Below, piece after piece: positions 34,459 through 44,029 of a stretch of 52,127 nt of DNA. Source of the stretch: Flavobacteriaceae bacterium (GTDB lineage Bacteria; Bacteroidota; Bacteroidia; Flavobacteriales; Flavobacteriaceae); assembly GCA_030830005.1 (NCBI GenBank), contig JAURNV010000021.1, forward strand, positions 1 through 52,127, written 5' to 3'. The translations under genes and the position numbers were made by a program. Below the pieces are notes generated by a model, which saw nothing but the letters and a program-made list of their open reading frames with translations, was not told where the DNA came from and made no database searches. Positions within the stretch are counted from its first letter, which is position 1, and every line of letters begins with the position of its first letter.

Positions 34459-35279
34459 GATGATGTAGCGGGTGTTATGGGTGGCTGTTGGCTTTTTTTG
34501 TAGACGGTTTTAGATATAAATATACTCACTTCGTATAAAATCATTATTGGGATGGCTACAATAATTTGACTGGCAATATCCGGGGGTGTAATAATTGCCG
34601 AAAGCGTAAGTACCAGCACCAATGATATTTTTCGATATTTACGCATAAATTCGGGAGTAATAAGTCCAATTTTTGTTAAAAAATAAACTAGAATTGGCAA
34701 CTCAAAAATAAATCCTGCCGAGAGTACTGATGCGCGTACTAGCGCAGTGTAACTACTTAAGTCAAAATCATTAAATATTTCAGAACTCACACTGTAAGTT
34801 CCTAAAAAGCGTAAAGACAAAGGAGTGATGATGAAATACCCAAACAATACCCCAACAAAAAATAAAAGTGAGGAAGCAAAAATAAAACCACGTGCTTGTC
34901 GGCGTTCATTTTTTAATAGTCCAGGACTAATAAACAACCATAATTGATAAATAACATAAGGAAATGCAATAATAAACCCTGCCGTTATTGAAGTCCAAAT
35001 ATGTGCTGAAAACTGTCCAGCTACAGTTCGGCTTTGCACTCTAAAGGGAAGTTCGCCCATACAGAAACCTTCATCAAAGCCCAAGGCTTGTGCAGCACTA
35101 CACAACCACTTATAGGTTAAGAAATCTTGCTTTTTTGGACCAAACAATAGGTAGTCAAAAATAAAGTCCTTAGCCACAAAAGCCACACCCCCTGCTAGTA
35201 CAATTGCCAATATACTTCTGATTAGGTGCCACCGCAACTCTTCAAGGTGGTCTAAAAAAGACATGTTTTTGTCTTCCAT
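34455..35279 (-). CDS. tatC: Twin-arginine translocase subunit TatC
   Basis: Receptor for folded twin-arginine substrates. The 274-aa membrane protein has the N-terminal [16 protein letters not shown] signature (residues 8-23), six helices and the conserved [20 protein letters not shown], split near 118-137. The loop between helices 1 and 2 is long, as in Bacteroidota. The order kpsF, tatC, lptB is tight (2-nt gap, then 4-nt overlap). tatA is not in the window. Confidence 0.95.
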   Translation of the reverse strand: MEDKNMSFLDHLEELRWHLIRSILAIVLAGGVAFVAKDFIFDYLLFGPKKQDFLTYKWLCSAAQALGFDEGFCMGELPFRVQSRTVAGQFSAHIWTSITAGFIIAFPYVIYQLWLFISPGLLKNERRQARGFIFASSLLFFVGVLFGYFIITPLSLRFLGTYSVSSEIFNDFDLSSYTALVRASVLSAGFIFELPILVYFLTKIGLITPEFMRKYRKISLVLVLTLSAIITPPDIASQIIVAIPIMILYEVSIFISKTVYKKSQQPPITPATSS

Positions 35280-35281
35280 AG

Positions 35282-36247
35282 TTAGTATATACCTTCGTTT
35301 AGTATGTCGTGAATATGTACAATGCCCACATAGGTTCCCGACGATTTCACAATAACTTGACTAATTTCTTTTTGTTGCATGATTGACAGCGCCTCTTTGG
35401 CTAGGGTTTCACTATCTAATTGACAGGGATCTTTACTCATGATGTCTTGAGCGCAAAGCAATGTGAAATTTTGCTCATTTTGCATCATACGCCTTAAATC
35501 TCCATCAGTTATGACACCTACAACCACTGCTCCGTCTAAAACCGCTGTAGCGCCAACAAGTTTGGCAGATATTTCTGTAATCACTTGGGCAATTGGCGTG
35601 TCTTTTTGTACAACAGGTTTTTTATGTTCTTGCAGTAAGTGACCAATTTGCACATTAAGTGCTTTGCCAAGAGCGCCACCTGGGTGAGATCGAGCAAAAT
35701 CCTCAGGTTTAAAAGCACTTAGTTCCATAAGGCAAACAGCAAGCGCATCGCCCATAACGAGTTGAGCTGTCGTGCTGGTAGTAGGTGCTAAATTATTTGA
35801 ATCAGCCTCTTTAGGTATTCCTACATGAAGGACTGCATCGGATTGTTTAGCAAGATAGGATTCTGGATTTGCTGTCATGCCAACAAGTTTGTTGCCTCGG
35901 TTTTTTAGTAATGGTACAAGGGTCTTTATTTCGGGTGTAGTTCCACTTTTAGACAAGCAAACAACAATATCTTCTTTGTCAATCATCCCAAGGTCGCCGT
36001 GAATTGCGTCTGCTGCATGCATAAAAATACTTTTTGACCCAGTTGAGTTTAGGGTTGCAGTAATTTTCATTCCAATGATTGCGCTTTTCCCTATGCCTGT
36101 GAGCACTAAACGCCCATTACTTTCATGAGTCCATCGAACCACTTGTTCAAAGTCATCAGTAAGTTGTGGAAGCAATTTTTCAATGGCTTGAGCTTGTTGT
36201 TTTATAACAGCTTTTGCTGTTTTCGTTATAGAATTATAATTATTCAA
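35282..36247 (-). CDS. kpsF: Arabinose-5-phosphate isomerase (KpsF/GutQ)
   Basis: Converts ribulose-5-phosphate to arabinose-5-phosphate for Kdo of lipopolysaccharide. The 321-aa protein has an SIS domain (LTGIGKSAIIGMKI near 50, CLSKSGTTPEI near 98, ARSHPGGALGK near 184) and a pair of CBS domains at about 200-321. The start codon is TTG; no ATG gives the complete SIS domain. It leads the operon with tatC and lptB. Confidence 0.93.
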   Translation of the reverse strand: MNNYNSITKTAKAVIKQQAQAIEKLLPQLTDDFEQVVRWTHESNGRLVLTGIGKSAIIGMKITATLNSTGSKSIFMHAADAIHGDLGMIDKEDIVVCLSKSGTTPEIKTLVPLLKNRGNKLVGMTANPESYLAKQSDAVLHVGIPKEADSNNLAPTTSTTAQLVMGDALAVCLMELSAFKPEDFARSHPGGALGKALNVQIGHLLQEHKKPVVQKDTPIAQVITEISAKLVGATAVLDGAVVVGVITDGDLRRMMQNEQNFTLLCAQDIMSKDPCQLDSETLAKEALSIMQQKEISQVIVKSSGTYVGIVHIHDILNEGIY

Positions 36248-36289
36248 ACTTTATTGATTGTTATTCAGTTTTGATGTATATTGTAACTA

Positions 36290-36297
36290 CAAATGTA
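36290..36297 (-). promoter_or_regulatory. -7 box of kpsF
   Basis: TACATTTG on the minus strand matches TAnnTTTG, about 43 bp upstream of the TTG start. It overlaps the 5' region of divergent recQ. Confidence 0.4.
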
Positions 36298-36308
36298 CAA
36301 AACAGAAG

Positions 36309-38510
36309 ATGAAGCTGAAGGGTGCAGACGAACAGTTTAATTTGAAGTCTGCTTTAAAGAAATTTTTTGGTTTTAGTGAATTTAGAGGATTGCAAGAAGT
36401 TGTGATCAAAAGCGTGCTAAATAAGGAAAATACTTTTGTAATTATGCCTACTGGTGGTGGAAAATCACTTTGTTATCAATTGCCAGCATTAATTCAACAC
36501 GGGACAGCCATCGTAGTATCGCCCCTGATTGCGCTAATGAAAAATCAAGTTGATGCTATACGTGGTATTTCAAGTAGTGACGGAATTGCCCACGTGTTGA
36601 ACTCCTCATTAAGTAAAACACAAATTCAAACAGTTAAAGAAGACATCACAACTGGCGAAACAAAACTTCTTTATGTCGCGCCAGAGTCTCTTACAAAAGA
36701 AGACAACGTAGCTTTCTTACGAACCGTCCCGATAAGTTTTATGGCAATCGATGAAGCGCATTGTATTTCAGAATGGGGACATGATTTCAGACCTGAGTAC
36801 CGTAATTTAAAGTCTATTGTTCAGCGAATTGGAGACAATATACCTATTATAGGACTTACAGCAACGGCCACACCAAAGGTTCAAGAAGATATTCTCAAAA
36901 ATCTTAATATTACTGATGCAACTACATTTAAAGCCTCTTTTAATCGTCCTAATTTATATTATGAAGTGCGTCCAAAAACGGCAAATGTTGATCGAGACAT
37001 CATTTCATTTGTAAAAGAAAATTCAGGTAAATCAGGAATTGTTTACTGTTTGTCACGTAAGCGTGTCGAAGAACTAGCTCAGGTATTACAAGTAAATGGT
37101 GTAAACGCATTGCCTTATCACGCGGGTTTAGATAACAAACAACGCGTGATCAATCAAGACAGTTTTCTAAAAGAAGATTGCGATGTAATTGTAGCAACTA
37201 TAGCTTTTGGAATGGGTATTGACAAACCTGATGTTCGTTTTGTGATTCATCATGATATTCCGAAAAGTATTGAAAGTTATTATCAAGAAACTGGTAGGGC
37301 AGGCCGTGATGGTGGAGAAGGACATTGTTTGGCGTTTTATGCCTACAAAGACATTGAAAAGTTGGAGAAATTCATGTCTGGTAAGCCTCTTGCTGAACAA
37401 GAGGTGGGATATGCACTTTTGCAAGAAATGGTTGCTTATGCGGAAACATCTATGTCGCGCCGTAAATTCATATTGCATTATTTTGGCGAGGAGTTTGACG
37501 AAGTAAATGGTGATGGTGCCCCTATGGACGACAATACACGAAACCCCAAACCAAAAGTTGAGGCAAAAGACGAGGTGTTGATGTTATTGAAATTGATTTC
37601 AAATACCAACGAACAATATAAACTTAAGGAACTCACACATATTATGGTGGGTAAAGAAACACCTATGTTAGTTTCTCATCGCATTGGTGAAAACCCACTT
37701 TTTGGTTTGGGTCGCGCTCATGCAAAGGAGTATTGGAAGGCACTCTTAACACAATTGCTCGTAGCCGGCTATTTGATTAAGGAAATCGAGTCATATGGAA
37801 TTATTAAGCTCAGTGAACAAGGAAAGGCTTTTTTGAAAGTTCCACACAGCTTTTTGATGACCGAAAATCATGTTTATGACGCTACGACTCCGATTACGGT
37901 ACCTTCAAAAACCGTAAATTTTGAACAAAAGCTGCAAAAAATGTTGATGCAACTTCGTAAAGAAGTAGCTGAAAAATATGGAGTGCCTCCCTACGCAGTG
38001 TTTGAAGAGCCCTCTATTGAAGATATGCTTATCAAGTATCCTATAACAATTGAAGAGCTTAAGAATATTCACGGAGTGGGTGAAGGGAAAGCTGCTAAAT
38101 TTGGAGCGCCTTTTGTGAAGCTCATTGAAAAGTATGTTGAGGATAATGACATCACTCGTCCAGAGGATTTGATTATAAAAAGCACTGGTGCAAATTCATC
38201 CCTTAAGTTATTTATTATTCAGAACATTGACCGAAAGTTACCCCTACAAGACATTGCTGATGCTAAAGGAATGGAGTTTACAGCTTTTTTAGAACAAATC
38301 GAAACAATTGTTTTTTCAGGGACAAAAATCAATGTCCAATATGCTATTGATGAACTTTTTGACGATGATCAACAAGAAGAACTTCATGAGTACTTTATGG
38401 AAGCAGAAAACAATGATATTCAAGCGGCTGTAGATGAATTTGACGGGGATTACGATGAGGATGATTTACGAGTGTATCGGATTAAATTTATGAGTGAAGT
38501 GGCAAACTAA
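36309..38510 (+). CDS. recQ: ATP-dependent DNA helicase RecQ
   Basis: A 3'-5' helicase in recombination and repair. From the chosen ATG the 733-aa protein has Walker A MPTGGGKSLCYQLPA near 44 and the DEAH box MAIDEAHCISEWGHDFRPEYR, split near 144-164. GLTATATP, the helicase C domain with HAGLD and QETGRAGRDG, RQC-like winged helix and HRDC domain (HGVGEGKAAKFG near 596) follow. An upstream TTG in frame was rejected because its codons overlap the kpsF promoter. The zinc-binding cysteines of E. coli RecQ are not evident, and an acidic tail ends the protein. Confidence 0.95.
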   Translation: MKLKGADEQFNLKSALKKFFGFSEFRGLQEVVIKSVLNKENTFVIMPTGGGKSLCYQLPALIQHGTAIVVSPLIALMKNQVDAIRGISSSDGIAHVLNSSLSKTQIQTVKEDITTGETKLLYVAPESLTKEDNVAFLRTVPISFMAIDEAHCISEWGHDFRPEYRNLKSIVQRIGDNIPIIGLTATATPKVQEDILKNLNITDATTFKASFNRPNLYYEVRPKTANVDRDIISFVKENSGKSGIVYCLSRKRVEELAQVLQVNGVNALPYHAGLDNKQRVINQDSFLKEDCDVIVATIAFGMGIDKPDVRFVIHHDIPKSIESYYQETGRAGRDGGEGHCLAFYAYKDIEKLEKFMSGKPLAEQEVGYALLQEMVAYAETSMSRRKFILHYFGEEFDEVNGDGAPMDDNTRNPKPKVEAKDEVLMLLKLISNTNEQYKLKELTHIMVGKETPMLVSHRIGENPLFGLGRAHAKEYWKALLTQLLVAGYLIKEIESYGIIKLSEQGKAFLKVPHSFLMTENHVYDATTPITVPSKTVNFEQKLQKMLMQLRKEVAEKYGVPPYAVFEEPSIEDMLIKYPITIEELKNIHGVGEGKAAKFGAPFVKLIEKYVEDNDITRPEDLIIKSTGANSSLKLFIIQNIDRKLPLQDIADAKGMEFTAFLEQIETIVFSGTKINVQYAIDELFDDDQQEELHEYFMEAENNDIQAAVDEFDGDYDEDDLRVYRIKFMSEVAN

Positions 38511-38548
38511 TCTTTTATACTTAATTTCGCGCCTCATTCAATTTTACT

Positions 38549-39481
38549 ATGAAAGAAGGTATATACGCTATTTTTACTACATCAAAAGGAAAAATTACAG
38601 TACGACTTACTCACAGCGAAACACCAGGAACTGTTGGCAACTTTGTTGCTTTAGCTGAAGGAAATCTAGAAAATTCACAGAAACCTCAAGGTACTCCTTA
38701 TTATGATGGATTGTCTTTTCACCGGGTCATACCTGATTTTATGATTCAGGGAGGATGCCCATTAAGTAATGGAACTGGTGGTCCAGGGTATGAATTTGAT
38801 GATGAATTTCACCCCGATTTAAAGCACAACAGACCAGGTGTTTTATCGATGGCAAATGCGGGGCCTGGAACTAATGGTAGTCAATTTTTTATAACCCATA
38901 TTGAAACTCCATGGCTTGATGGTAAACATGCAGTTTTCGGCTTTGTTGAATCTGGACAAGATGTTGTTGATGCCATTGCGCAAGAGGATGTAATAACTTC
39001 GATAGTGATTGAGCGTATTGGCGAGGCCGCCAAAACATGGAATGCTGTAGAAGCCTTTAGAACTTTTGAAGGAAGTCGTGAACAACGCTTAAAAGAGGAG
39101 CGTGAAGCGCAAGAAAAAGCATTTGAAAATGTGGCAGCTGGCTTTGAAAAAACACCATCAGGATTACGCTATCAATTTATTCAACGAGGTGAAGGCGTTA
39201 AAGCCCAAAAAGGTAAAACTGTTAATGTTCATTACAAAGGTCAGCTCCTCGATGGAACTGTTTTTGATTCCTCTTATAAACGAAACCAGCCCATTGGCTT
39301 TACTTTAGGGGTTGGACAGGTTATCCCTGGATGGGATGAAGGTATTCAATTATTATGTGTGGGGGATAAAGCACGTTTTGTTATCCCAAGCGATTTGGCT
39401 TATGGTTCAAGAGGTGCTGGAGGGGTCATTCCTCCAAATGCTACACTTATTTTTGATGTAGAGTTAATAGCTGTAGACTAA
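38549..39481 (+). CDS. Dual immunophilin: cyclophilin-FKBP fusion peptidyl-prolyl isomerase
   Basis: Two unrelated prolyl isomerases in one 310-aa cytoplasmic chain. Residues 1-150 are a cyclophilin ([18 protein letters not shown] near 51, [22 protein letters not shown], split near 109-130). Residues 160-200 form a charged helical linker. Residues 205-310 are an FKBP domain ([55 protein letters not shown], split). No signal peptide is seen. The 3' end overlaps the convergent thioredoxin-like gene by 4 bp. Confidence 0.93.
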   Translation: MKEGIYAIFTTSKGKITVRLTHSETPGTVGNFVALAEGNLENSQKPQGTPYYDGLSFHRVIPDFMIQGGCPLSNGTGGPGYEFDDEFHPDLKHNRPGVLSMANAGPGTNGSQFFITHIETPWLDGKHAVFGFVESGQDVVDAIAQEDVITSIVIERIGEAAKTWNAVEAFRTFEGSREQRLKEEREAQEKAFENVAAGFEKTPSGLRYQFIQRGEGVKAQKGKTVNVHYKGQLLDGTVFDSSYKRNQPIGFTLGVGQVIPGWDEGIQLLCVGDKARFVIPSDLAYGSRGAGGVIPPNATLIFDVELIAVD

Positions 39482-40035
39482 ACTTTCCATTTAATATTAC
39501 AGCCCAAGCTCGGTTTTTGTAACGGGTCGATAGGAGAATTTATCAATAGGGCATCTAAGGCAGCACGAAGGTCATTCCCCGTTACTGGAATGTCATTTCC
39601 TGGCCGAGAATCATCCATTTGTCCGCGATAAACTAATTTTTTCTCTGAATCAAAAAGATAAAAATCTGGGGTACAAGCGGCATCATAAGCTTTAGCTACT
39701 TCTTGAGTTTCATCGTATAGATATGGAAACGTAAATCCTTGTTCTTGTGCAGTTTGCTGCATAAGTTCTGGGGAATCATCAGGATAGTTTTCTATATCAT
39801 TACTTGAAATGGCAACAAAGCCAACTCCTTTATTTTGATAATCTTGGGCAAGCGATGTTATTCCTTTAAAAACATGCTTTACGTAGGGACAGTGGTTACA
39901 AATAAACATAACTACTGTTCCCTTTTTACCTTGTGTTTTGATAAAAGAATAGTCTTGTTGGTCAACAGTATTGGGAAGTAAAAATTCGGGAGCTTCAGTT
40001 CCCAACTCAAGCATATTTGATGGAGTACGCGCCAT
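39478..40035 (-). CDS. Thioredoxin-fold AhpC/TSA-like protein
   Basis: The 185-aa cytoplasmic protein has the peroxiredoxin/thioredoxin fold. A CxxC active site sits in [15 protein letters not shown] near residue 46, followed by the cis-Pro region [14 protein letters not shown] near 115. The motif CNHCPYV defines a common redoxin subgroup with no settled substrate. Its promoter lies in the 3' part of the upstream DUF3276 gene, so it can be expressed alone. Confidence 0.88.
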   Translation of the reverse strand: MARTPSNMLELGTEAPEFLLPNTVDQQDYSFIKTQGKKGTVVMFICNHCPYVKHVFKGITSLAQDYQNKGVGFVAISSNDIENYPDDSPELMQQTAQEQGFTFPYLYDETQEVAKAYDAACTPDFYLFDSEKKLVYRGQMDDSRPGNDIPVTGNDLRAALDALLINSPIDPLQKPSLGCNIKWKV

Positions 40036-40054
40036 AAAGAATAAGATTATTACT

Positions 40055-40083
40055 CAAAAATAAGGATAAAACCCTTAACGCAA
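40055..40083 (-). promoter_or_regulatory. Promoter of the thioredoxin-like gene
   Basis: TATTTTTG (40055-40062, minus strand) with TTG (40081-40083) at 18-bp spacing. The -33 part lies inside the end of the DUF3276 gene. Confidence 0.55.
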
Positions 40084-40335
40084 CACTTTAGTTCCTTTAG
40101 CTTTGATTATATACTCCATTAACTCTCTTAAAATCTCTTCAAATTCATCGAAATATTCTTTGTAAAGGAACAGCTTTTGTTTGTTCAAAATTTTTCCATC
40201 ACTATCTTTTTTCCGCTCCGAAATAATTAAAAAATAATCGTTGGCTTTGGTTTGCTTTATGTCAAAATAATAGGTCCGAGACCCGGCCTGTAAGCAACGC
40301 TCTAGTACGCTTTCTGTGTGGTCAAATTCAACCAT
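40075..40335 (-). CDS. DUF3276/PUR-domain nucleic-acid-binding protein
   Basis: The 86-aa protein matches the bacterial PUR-alpha-like repeat: a beta sheet with SRTYYFDIKQTKANDYFLIISE near residue 19 and KLFLYKEYFDEFEEILREL near 53, followed by a helix. Bacteroidota members of this family have a PUR fold and bind nucleic acid. It starts 34 bp after the ABC transporter end. The role is unknown; RNA or single-strand DNA binding is an inference from the fold. Confidence 0.85.
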   Translation of the reverse strand: MVEFDHTESVLERCLQAGSRTYYFDIKQTKANDYFLIISERKKDSDGKILNKQKLFLYKEYFDEFEEILRELMEYIIKAKGTKVLR

Positions 40336-40369
40336 AATATAAGATTTGGAAAAATAAATATACTGAAAC

Positions 40370-42136
40370 TTATATAATGCCTAGGGACTCTTCCTCTAAC
40401 CGTTGCTGGGCATAGAGGTCCTTATAGTAGCCTTCTTGGTTGATAAGGTTTTTGTGATTGTCAAACTGTTCTACTTTACCGTCTTTAAGAATAAGAATGT
40501 AATCAGCATTTTTTGCTGAAGAAACACGATGGCAGACAATTAGCGTAGTGGTTTTGTGATATTTCTTTAAAGCTTCTAAAATAGCTTCTTCCGTTTCGGT
40601 GTCTACTGCTGATAGACAATCGTCGAGCAATAACAACTTAGGTTTTTTGATTAGCGCACGCGCTATAGAAACACGCTGTTTTTGACCACCTGAAAGGGTT
40701 ATCCCCCGTTCTCCAAGCATAGTGTCATAACCACTATCAAAATCAATTATGTTTTGGTGTACAGCAGCTTGTTTTGCAGCTTTTTCAATTTCTTCAATTG
40801 TAGCATCTTGTTTACCAAAACGTATGTTGTTCGCTATAGTATCTGAAAACAAAAAAGGTTGTTGTGGCACTACACCCAAAGTTCTTCGAATATCGTTCAT
40901 AGCATAATTTTCCAATGGATTTGCGCCCATAAGGACTTCACCGGAGTTTGGTAGATATGTTTTAGATAGCAATTGAAGAAGTGTTGTTTTGCCACTTCCT
41001 GTTGGCCCCATTATTGCCAATGTTTTACCTTCTTGAAGGGTAAATGACACATTATCTAAGGCACGAATCCCCGTGTCGTCATAAGTAAAACTAACATTAT
41101 GAAAGGCAATATCTACTTTTTCTAAAGTTTTAAGAAAGCCTTTTTTGTCTTGAATATCAGGTTCTTGTCCTAAAAACTCATTGATGCGTTTTTGGGAGGC
41201 TTCAGCTTGTTGAACAATCGAAGTAACCCAACCCACTGTTGCCACTGGCCATGTGAGCATATTTACATAGATTATAAATTCGGCTAGAACTCCTAATTCT
41301 ATTTGATTATTAATGTATTGATTTCCTCCTATAAAAATCACTAAAATATTACTAATGCCGATAAGTAAAATCATCAACGGAAAAAACCATGCTTGCACCT
41401 GTACCAACGACATGTTTTTTGATCTGCTTTCTGCCGAAATATGTTGCATTTCTGCTCTTCTATTGGGTTCAATGGCATAAGACTTAATTACGCCAATCCC
41501 ACTAAAAGATTCTTGTGCAAAAGTTGAAAGTTTTGCCAATAGTTGCTGTACTAAAGTGCTTCGCTCATGAATAGATCTACTTAACTTGTAAATCAAAAAA
41601 GAAAGTATAGGTAATGGAAGTAAGGTGTATAGGGTAAGTTTTGGAGCAACACTTATCATGTATGAAATTACAATAATGAAAAGTGTTAATGTATTGATGC
41701 TGTACATTAAAGCCGGACCTACATACATACGCACACGCGAAACATCCTCACTTATACGGCTCATTAAATCACCAGTTCGGTTTTGTTTGTAAAAACGCAA
41801 GGATAATTTTTGGTAGTGTTCATAAATGGTATTTTTTAGGTCATATTCAATATGCCGCGATACATTTATGATCGTTTGACGCATGGCAAAGGTAAATCCA
41901 CCCGAAATAAGTGCAGCTCCAATAATAAGTGCAATGTTGACAAGAAGTATTTTCTTAATTGCTTGTAAATCTGAACTGTCTTGTTGGATAAAATGCTCAA
42001 TTTCAGTGATAGAATCACCAACCAAGCTAGGTGCAAGTACAGCAAAAATACGAGAAGAAACAGTAAACAATAAGCCAAGCCATAGCAGGAGTTTGTACCT
42101 AGAGAAATAACGGTTTAGATATTGAAGCGCGCGCAA
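40370..42136 (-). CDS. ABC exporter, fused membrane and ATPase domains (MsbA/multidrug type)
   Basis: The 588-aa half-transporter has six helices in residues 1-320 and a nucleotide-binding domain with Walker A MGPTGSGKTT near 376. Q-loop VVPQQPFLF, signature LSGGQKQR near 482, Walker B LLLLDDCLSAVD near 502 and the switch His in LIVCHR near 536 follow. It functions as a homodimer and exports lipids or hydrophobic compounds. The Walker B ends in Asp-Asp rather than Asp-Glu, a variant of the catalytic glutamate that is common in one branch of such exporters but may slow hydrolysis. Confidence 0.9.
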   Translation of the reverse strand: MRALQYLNRYFSRYKLLLWLGLLFTVSSRIFAVLAPSLVGDSITEIEHFIQQDSSDLQAIKKILLVNIALIIGAALISGGFTFAMRQTIINVSRHIEYDLKNTIYEHYQKLSLRFYKQNRTGDLMSRISEDVSRVRMYVGPALMYSINTLTLFIIVISYMISVAPKLTLYTLLPLPILSFLIYKLSRSIHERSTLVQQLLAKLSTFAQESFSGIGVIKSYAIEPNRRAEMQHISAESRSKNMSLVQVQAWFFPLMILLIGISNILVIFIGGNQYINNQIELGVLAEFIIYVNMLTWPVATVGWVTSIVQQAEASQKRINEFLGQEPDIQDKKGFLKTLEKVDIAFHNVSFTYDDTGIRALDNVSFTLQEGKTLAIMGPTGSGKTTLLQLLSKTYLPNSGEVLMGANPLENYAMNDIRRTLGVVPQQPFLFSDTIANNIRFGKQDATIEEIEKAAKQAAVHQNIIDFDSGYDTMLGERGITLSGGQKQRVSIARALIKKPKLLLLDDCLSAVDTETEEAILEALKKYHKTTTLIVCHRVSSAKNADYILILKDGKVEQFDNHKNLINQEGYYKDLYAQQRLEEESLGII

Positions 42137-42208
42137 TTATTTTTTTTACGAAGATAAGTTTTTACACGTTCGCATCAAATCTTATAATAAACATCTTATA
42201 AATTCACG

Positions 42209-42216
42209 TATTTTTG
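42209..42216 (+). promoter_or_regulatory. -7 box of nusB
   Basis: TATTTTTG matches TAnnTTTG, 23 bp upstream of the nusB ATG. No -33 element is clear. Confidence 0.45.
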
Positions 42217-42239
42217 TCTCCAAATAAACGTTCTTATCC

Positions 42240-43172
42240 ATGATTACAAGACGGCATCTTCGCGTTAAGGTTATGCAAGCACTCTATGCTCAACAATTAG
42301 ACCCGAATGATAATCTCAAAGCAGGTGAATCATGGATCCTTAAGAGTAGTCAGGATTTTTTTTTGTTATACATTACACTACTCGATTTGTTTGGCGAACT
42401 GCATAGGTGTGGTCAGGATTTACACAATAAAAACACCAAAATGCATTTGCCTACAACAGACGATGCTGTTAACCCTAAGTTCTTCGATAATCAAGTTTTA
42501 AAAATGTTGATGGAGAATTCAATTCTTGAATCACTACGCATTAAGTACAAGTTAACCCCTTGGAAAAAACACGATGAATATGTACGGCTTATATGGGACG
42601 AAGTTAGTTCGAGTGAAATCTATAAATCTTATTTGAATACTGAGACATCATCTCTTGATACGGACAAAGAATTTTTGGTGAAGCTTTTTACAAATGTTAT
42701 TGCGCCTTTTGAACGACTTCCTGAATTTATTGAAGAGGTAAATATCTCTTGGGTAGATGATATCCCTCTTGTAAATACTATTGTGCGCAATACCTTACGA
42801 CGTATAAATGCACCAGATGCTATCATCACTCATGTGTATAAAAATGACGATGATCAGAAGTTTTCGGTTGAATTGTTTAGAAAAGTAGTTCTTAATAAAA
42901 AAGAACTTGATAGTGAAATCATTGGGAGAACACCCAACTGGGACCCAGATCGAATTGCGGATTTGGACTATACCTTACTACTTATGGCGCTCACAGAGTT
43001 GTTGTATTTTCCGTCAATACCTGTTAATGTTACTATTAATGAATATTTAGAAATAGCCAAAGAATATGCTACGCCAAAAAGCAGCTCGTTTATCAATGGA
43101 GTGTTAGATAATGTGGTTAAAGAATTAAATAATCAAAAACGCATCCGTAAAAATATTCGCGGAATGCAGTAA
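42240..43172 (+). CDS. nusB: Transcription antitermination factor NusB, long form
   Basis: Part of the rRNA antitermination complex that binds boxA RNA with NusE. At 310 aa it is about twice the E. coli length. The canonical NusB fold is at both ends: RRHLRVKVMQALYAQQLDP at residues 4-22 and LLMALTELLYFPSIPVNVTINEYLEIAKEY, split near 250-280, then SSFINGVLD. A helical insertion of about 150 aa lies between. The long form is the norm in Bacteroidota. It leads the run nusB, DUF1573, yajC. Confidence 0.94.
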   Translation: MITRRHLRVKVMQALYAQQLDPNDNLKAGESWILKSSQDFFLLYITLLDLFGELHRCGQDLHNKNTKMHLPTTDDAVNPKFFDNQVLKMLMENSILESLRIKYKLTPWKKHDEYVRLIWDEVSSSEIYKSYLNTETSSLDTDKEFLVKLFTNVIAPFERLPEFIEEVNISWVDDIPLVNTIVRNTLRRINAPDAIITHVYKNDDDQKFSVELFRKVVLNKKELDSEIIGRTPNWDPDRIADLDYTLLLMALTELLYFPSIPVNVTINEYLEIAKEYATPKSSSFINGVLDNVVKELNNQKRIRKNIRGMQ

Positions 43173-43200
43173 TATGTTTATTTTTGAAAAAAATTATTTC

Positions 43201-43689
43201 ATGAGACCACTGATTTATAGCCTTTTTGTGCTGATGTTGCTAAGTTGTACCAACAGTGCTTCAAAAAAAATTAAGCAAGAAAATGTTGCCGTAGCAGAAG
43301 CCCGTGTCGATGCGCAAAGCAACTTACCTGCGCTAACCTTTGATAAAACCGAACACGATTTTGGCACAATCAACGAAGGTGATGTTGTAGAAACTGTATT
43401 TGTGTTTACCAATACCGGAAAAAGCGATTTAACCATTTTAGATGCACGGGGAAGCTGTGGTTGCACTGTTCCCGAATATCCAAAAAATAGTCCAATACAA
43501 CCTGGGGATACTGGAGAAATAAAAGTTAAATTCGACTCTGCTAATAAGCCTGGAAATCAAACCAAAACAGTTACACTTACTACAAATACAGAACGTGGAC
43601 GCGAAGTGTTGCGTATAAAAACTATTGTAACTGCAGACCCAGTAAAAGAAAAACAGCGTCAAGCTGCTCGTAACCAAATGAATCAATAA
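43201..43689 (+). CDS. DUF1573 lipoprotein
   Basis: The 162-aa protein begins with a lipoprotein signal, LFVLMLLSC, from the chosen internal ATG; a start 27 nt earlier would place a charged segment before it. The DUF1573 immunoglobulin-like domain follows, with FDKTEHDFGTINEGDVVETVF, split near 48-70, and the conserved SCGCTVPEYPKNSPIQPG near 90. It sits in the envelope with unknown function. The order nusB, DUF1573, yajC is common in Flavobacteria. Confidence 0.88.
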   Translation: MRPLIYSLFVLMLLSCTNSASKKIKQENVAVAEARVDAQSNLPALTFDKTEHDFGTINEGDVVETVFVFTNTGKSDLTILDARGSCGCTVPEYPKNSPIQPGDTGEIKVKFDSANKPGNQTKTVTLTTNTERGREVLRIKTIVTADPVKEKQRQAARNQMNQ

Positions 43690-43691
43690 AT

Positions 43692-43994
43692 ATGATAATT
43701 TTTCAAGCTTCTGGCGGAAATAATTTAACGCTATTGTTGTTAATGTTTGGCGTAATGTTTTTGTTTTTAATATTACCCCAACAGCGTCGTGCAAAAAAAG
43801 AAAGAACCTTTAAAAACAATCTTAAAAAAGGTGACTTGATCGTTACTAAAGGGGGGATTCATGGTAAGGTTTTAGAGGTGAATGATTCCAACGACACTTG
43901 TGTAATTGAAACCATGGCAGGAAAAATGAAAATGGAGCGGAGTTCTATTTCCCATGAAATGAGTAAACTTCGTACCGCAAGTGCCAAAAAATAA
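43692..43994 (+). CDS. yajC: Preprotein translocase accessory subunit YajC
   Basis: A small single-helix inner-membrane protein associated with SecDF. The 100-aa protein has a membrane segment at about 12-30 followed by the diagnostic LPQQRRAKKERTFKNNLKKGD, split near 28-48. IVTKGGIHGKVLEV near 49 opens the cytoplasmic beta domain. It begins 2 nt after the DUF1573 stop and ends just before a terminator. Confidence 0.95.
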   Translation: MIIFQASGGNNLTLLLLMFGVMFLFLILPQQRRAKKERTFKNNLKKGDLIVTKGGIHGKVLEVNDSNDTCVIETMAGKMKMERSSISHEMSKLRTASAKK

Positions 43995-44001
43995 AATCCT
44001 A

Positions 44002-44028
44002 AGCATTTCGAAAGAAGTGCTTTTTTTT
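44002..44028 (+). terminator. Terminator ending at the pyrD start codon
   Basis: AGCATTTC (44002-44009), GAAA tetraloop, GAAGTGCT (44014-44021) with one G-U pair, then eight T (44021-44028). The pyrD ATG begins at 44030, so the U-tract touches the start codon. Confidence 0.85.
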
Positions 44029-44029
44029 G

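Noticed and set aside
40370-42136. Inactive ABC exporter because Walker B ends in Asp-Asp
   Set aside because: All other ATPase motifs are intact, and Asp at this position occurs in functional half-transporters, so loss of activity is not supported.
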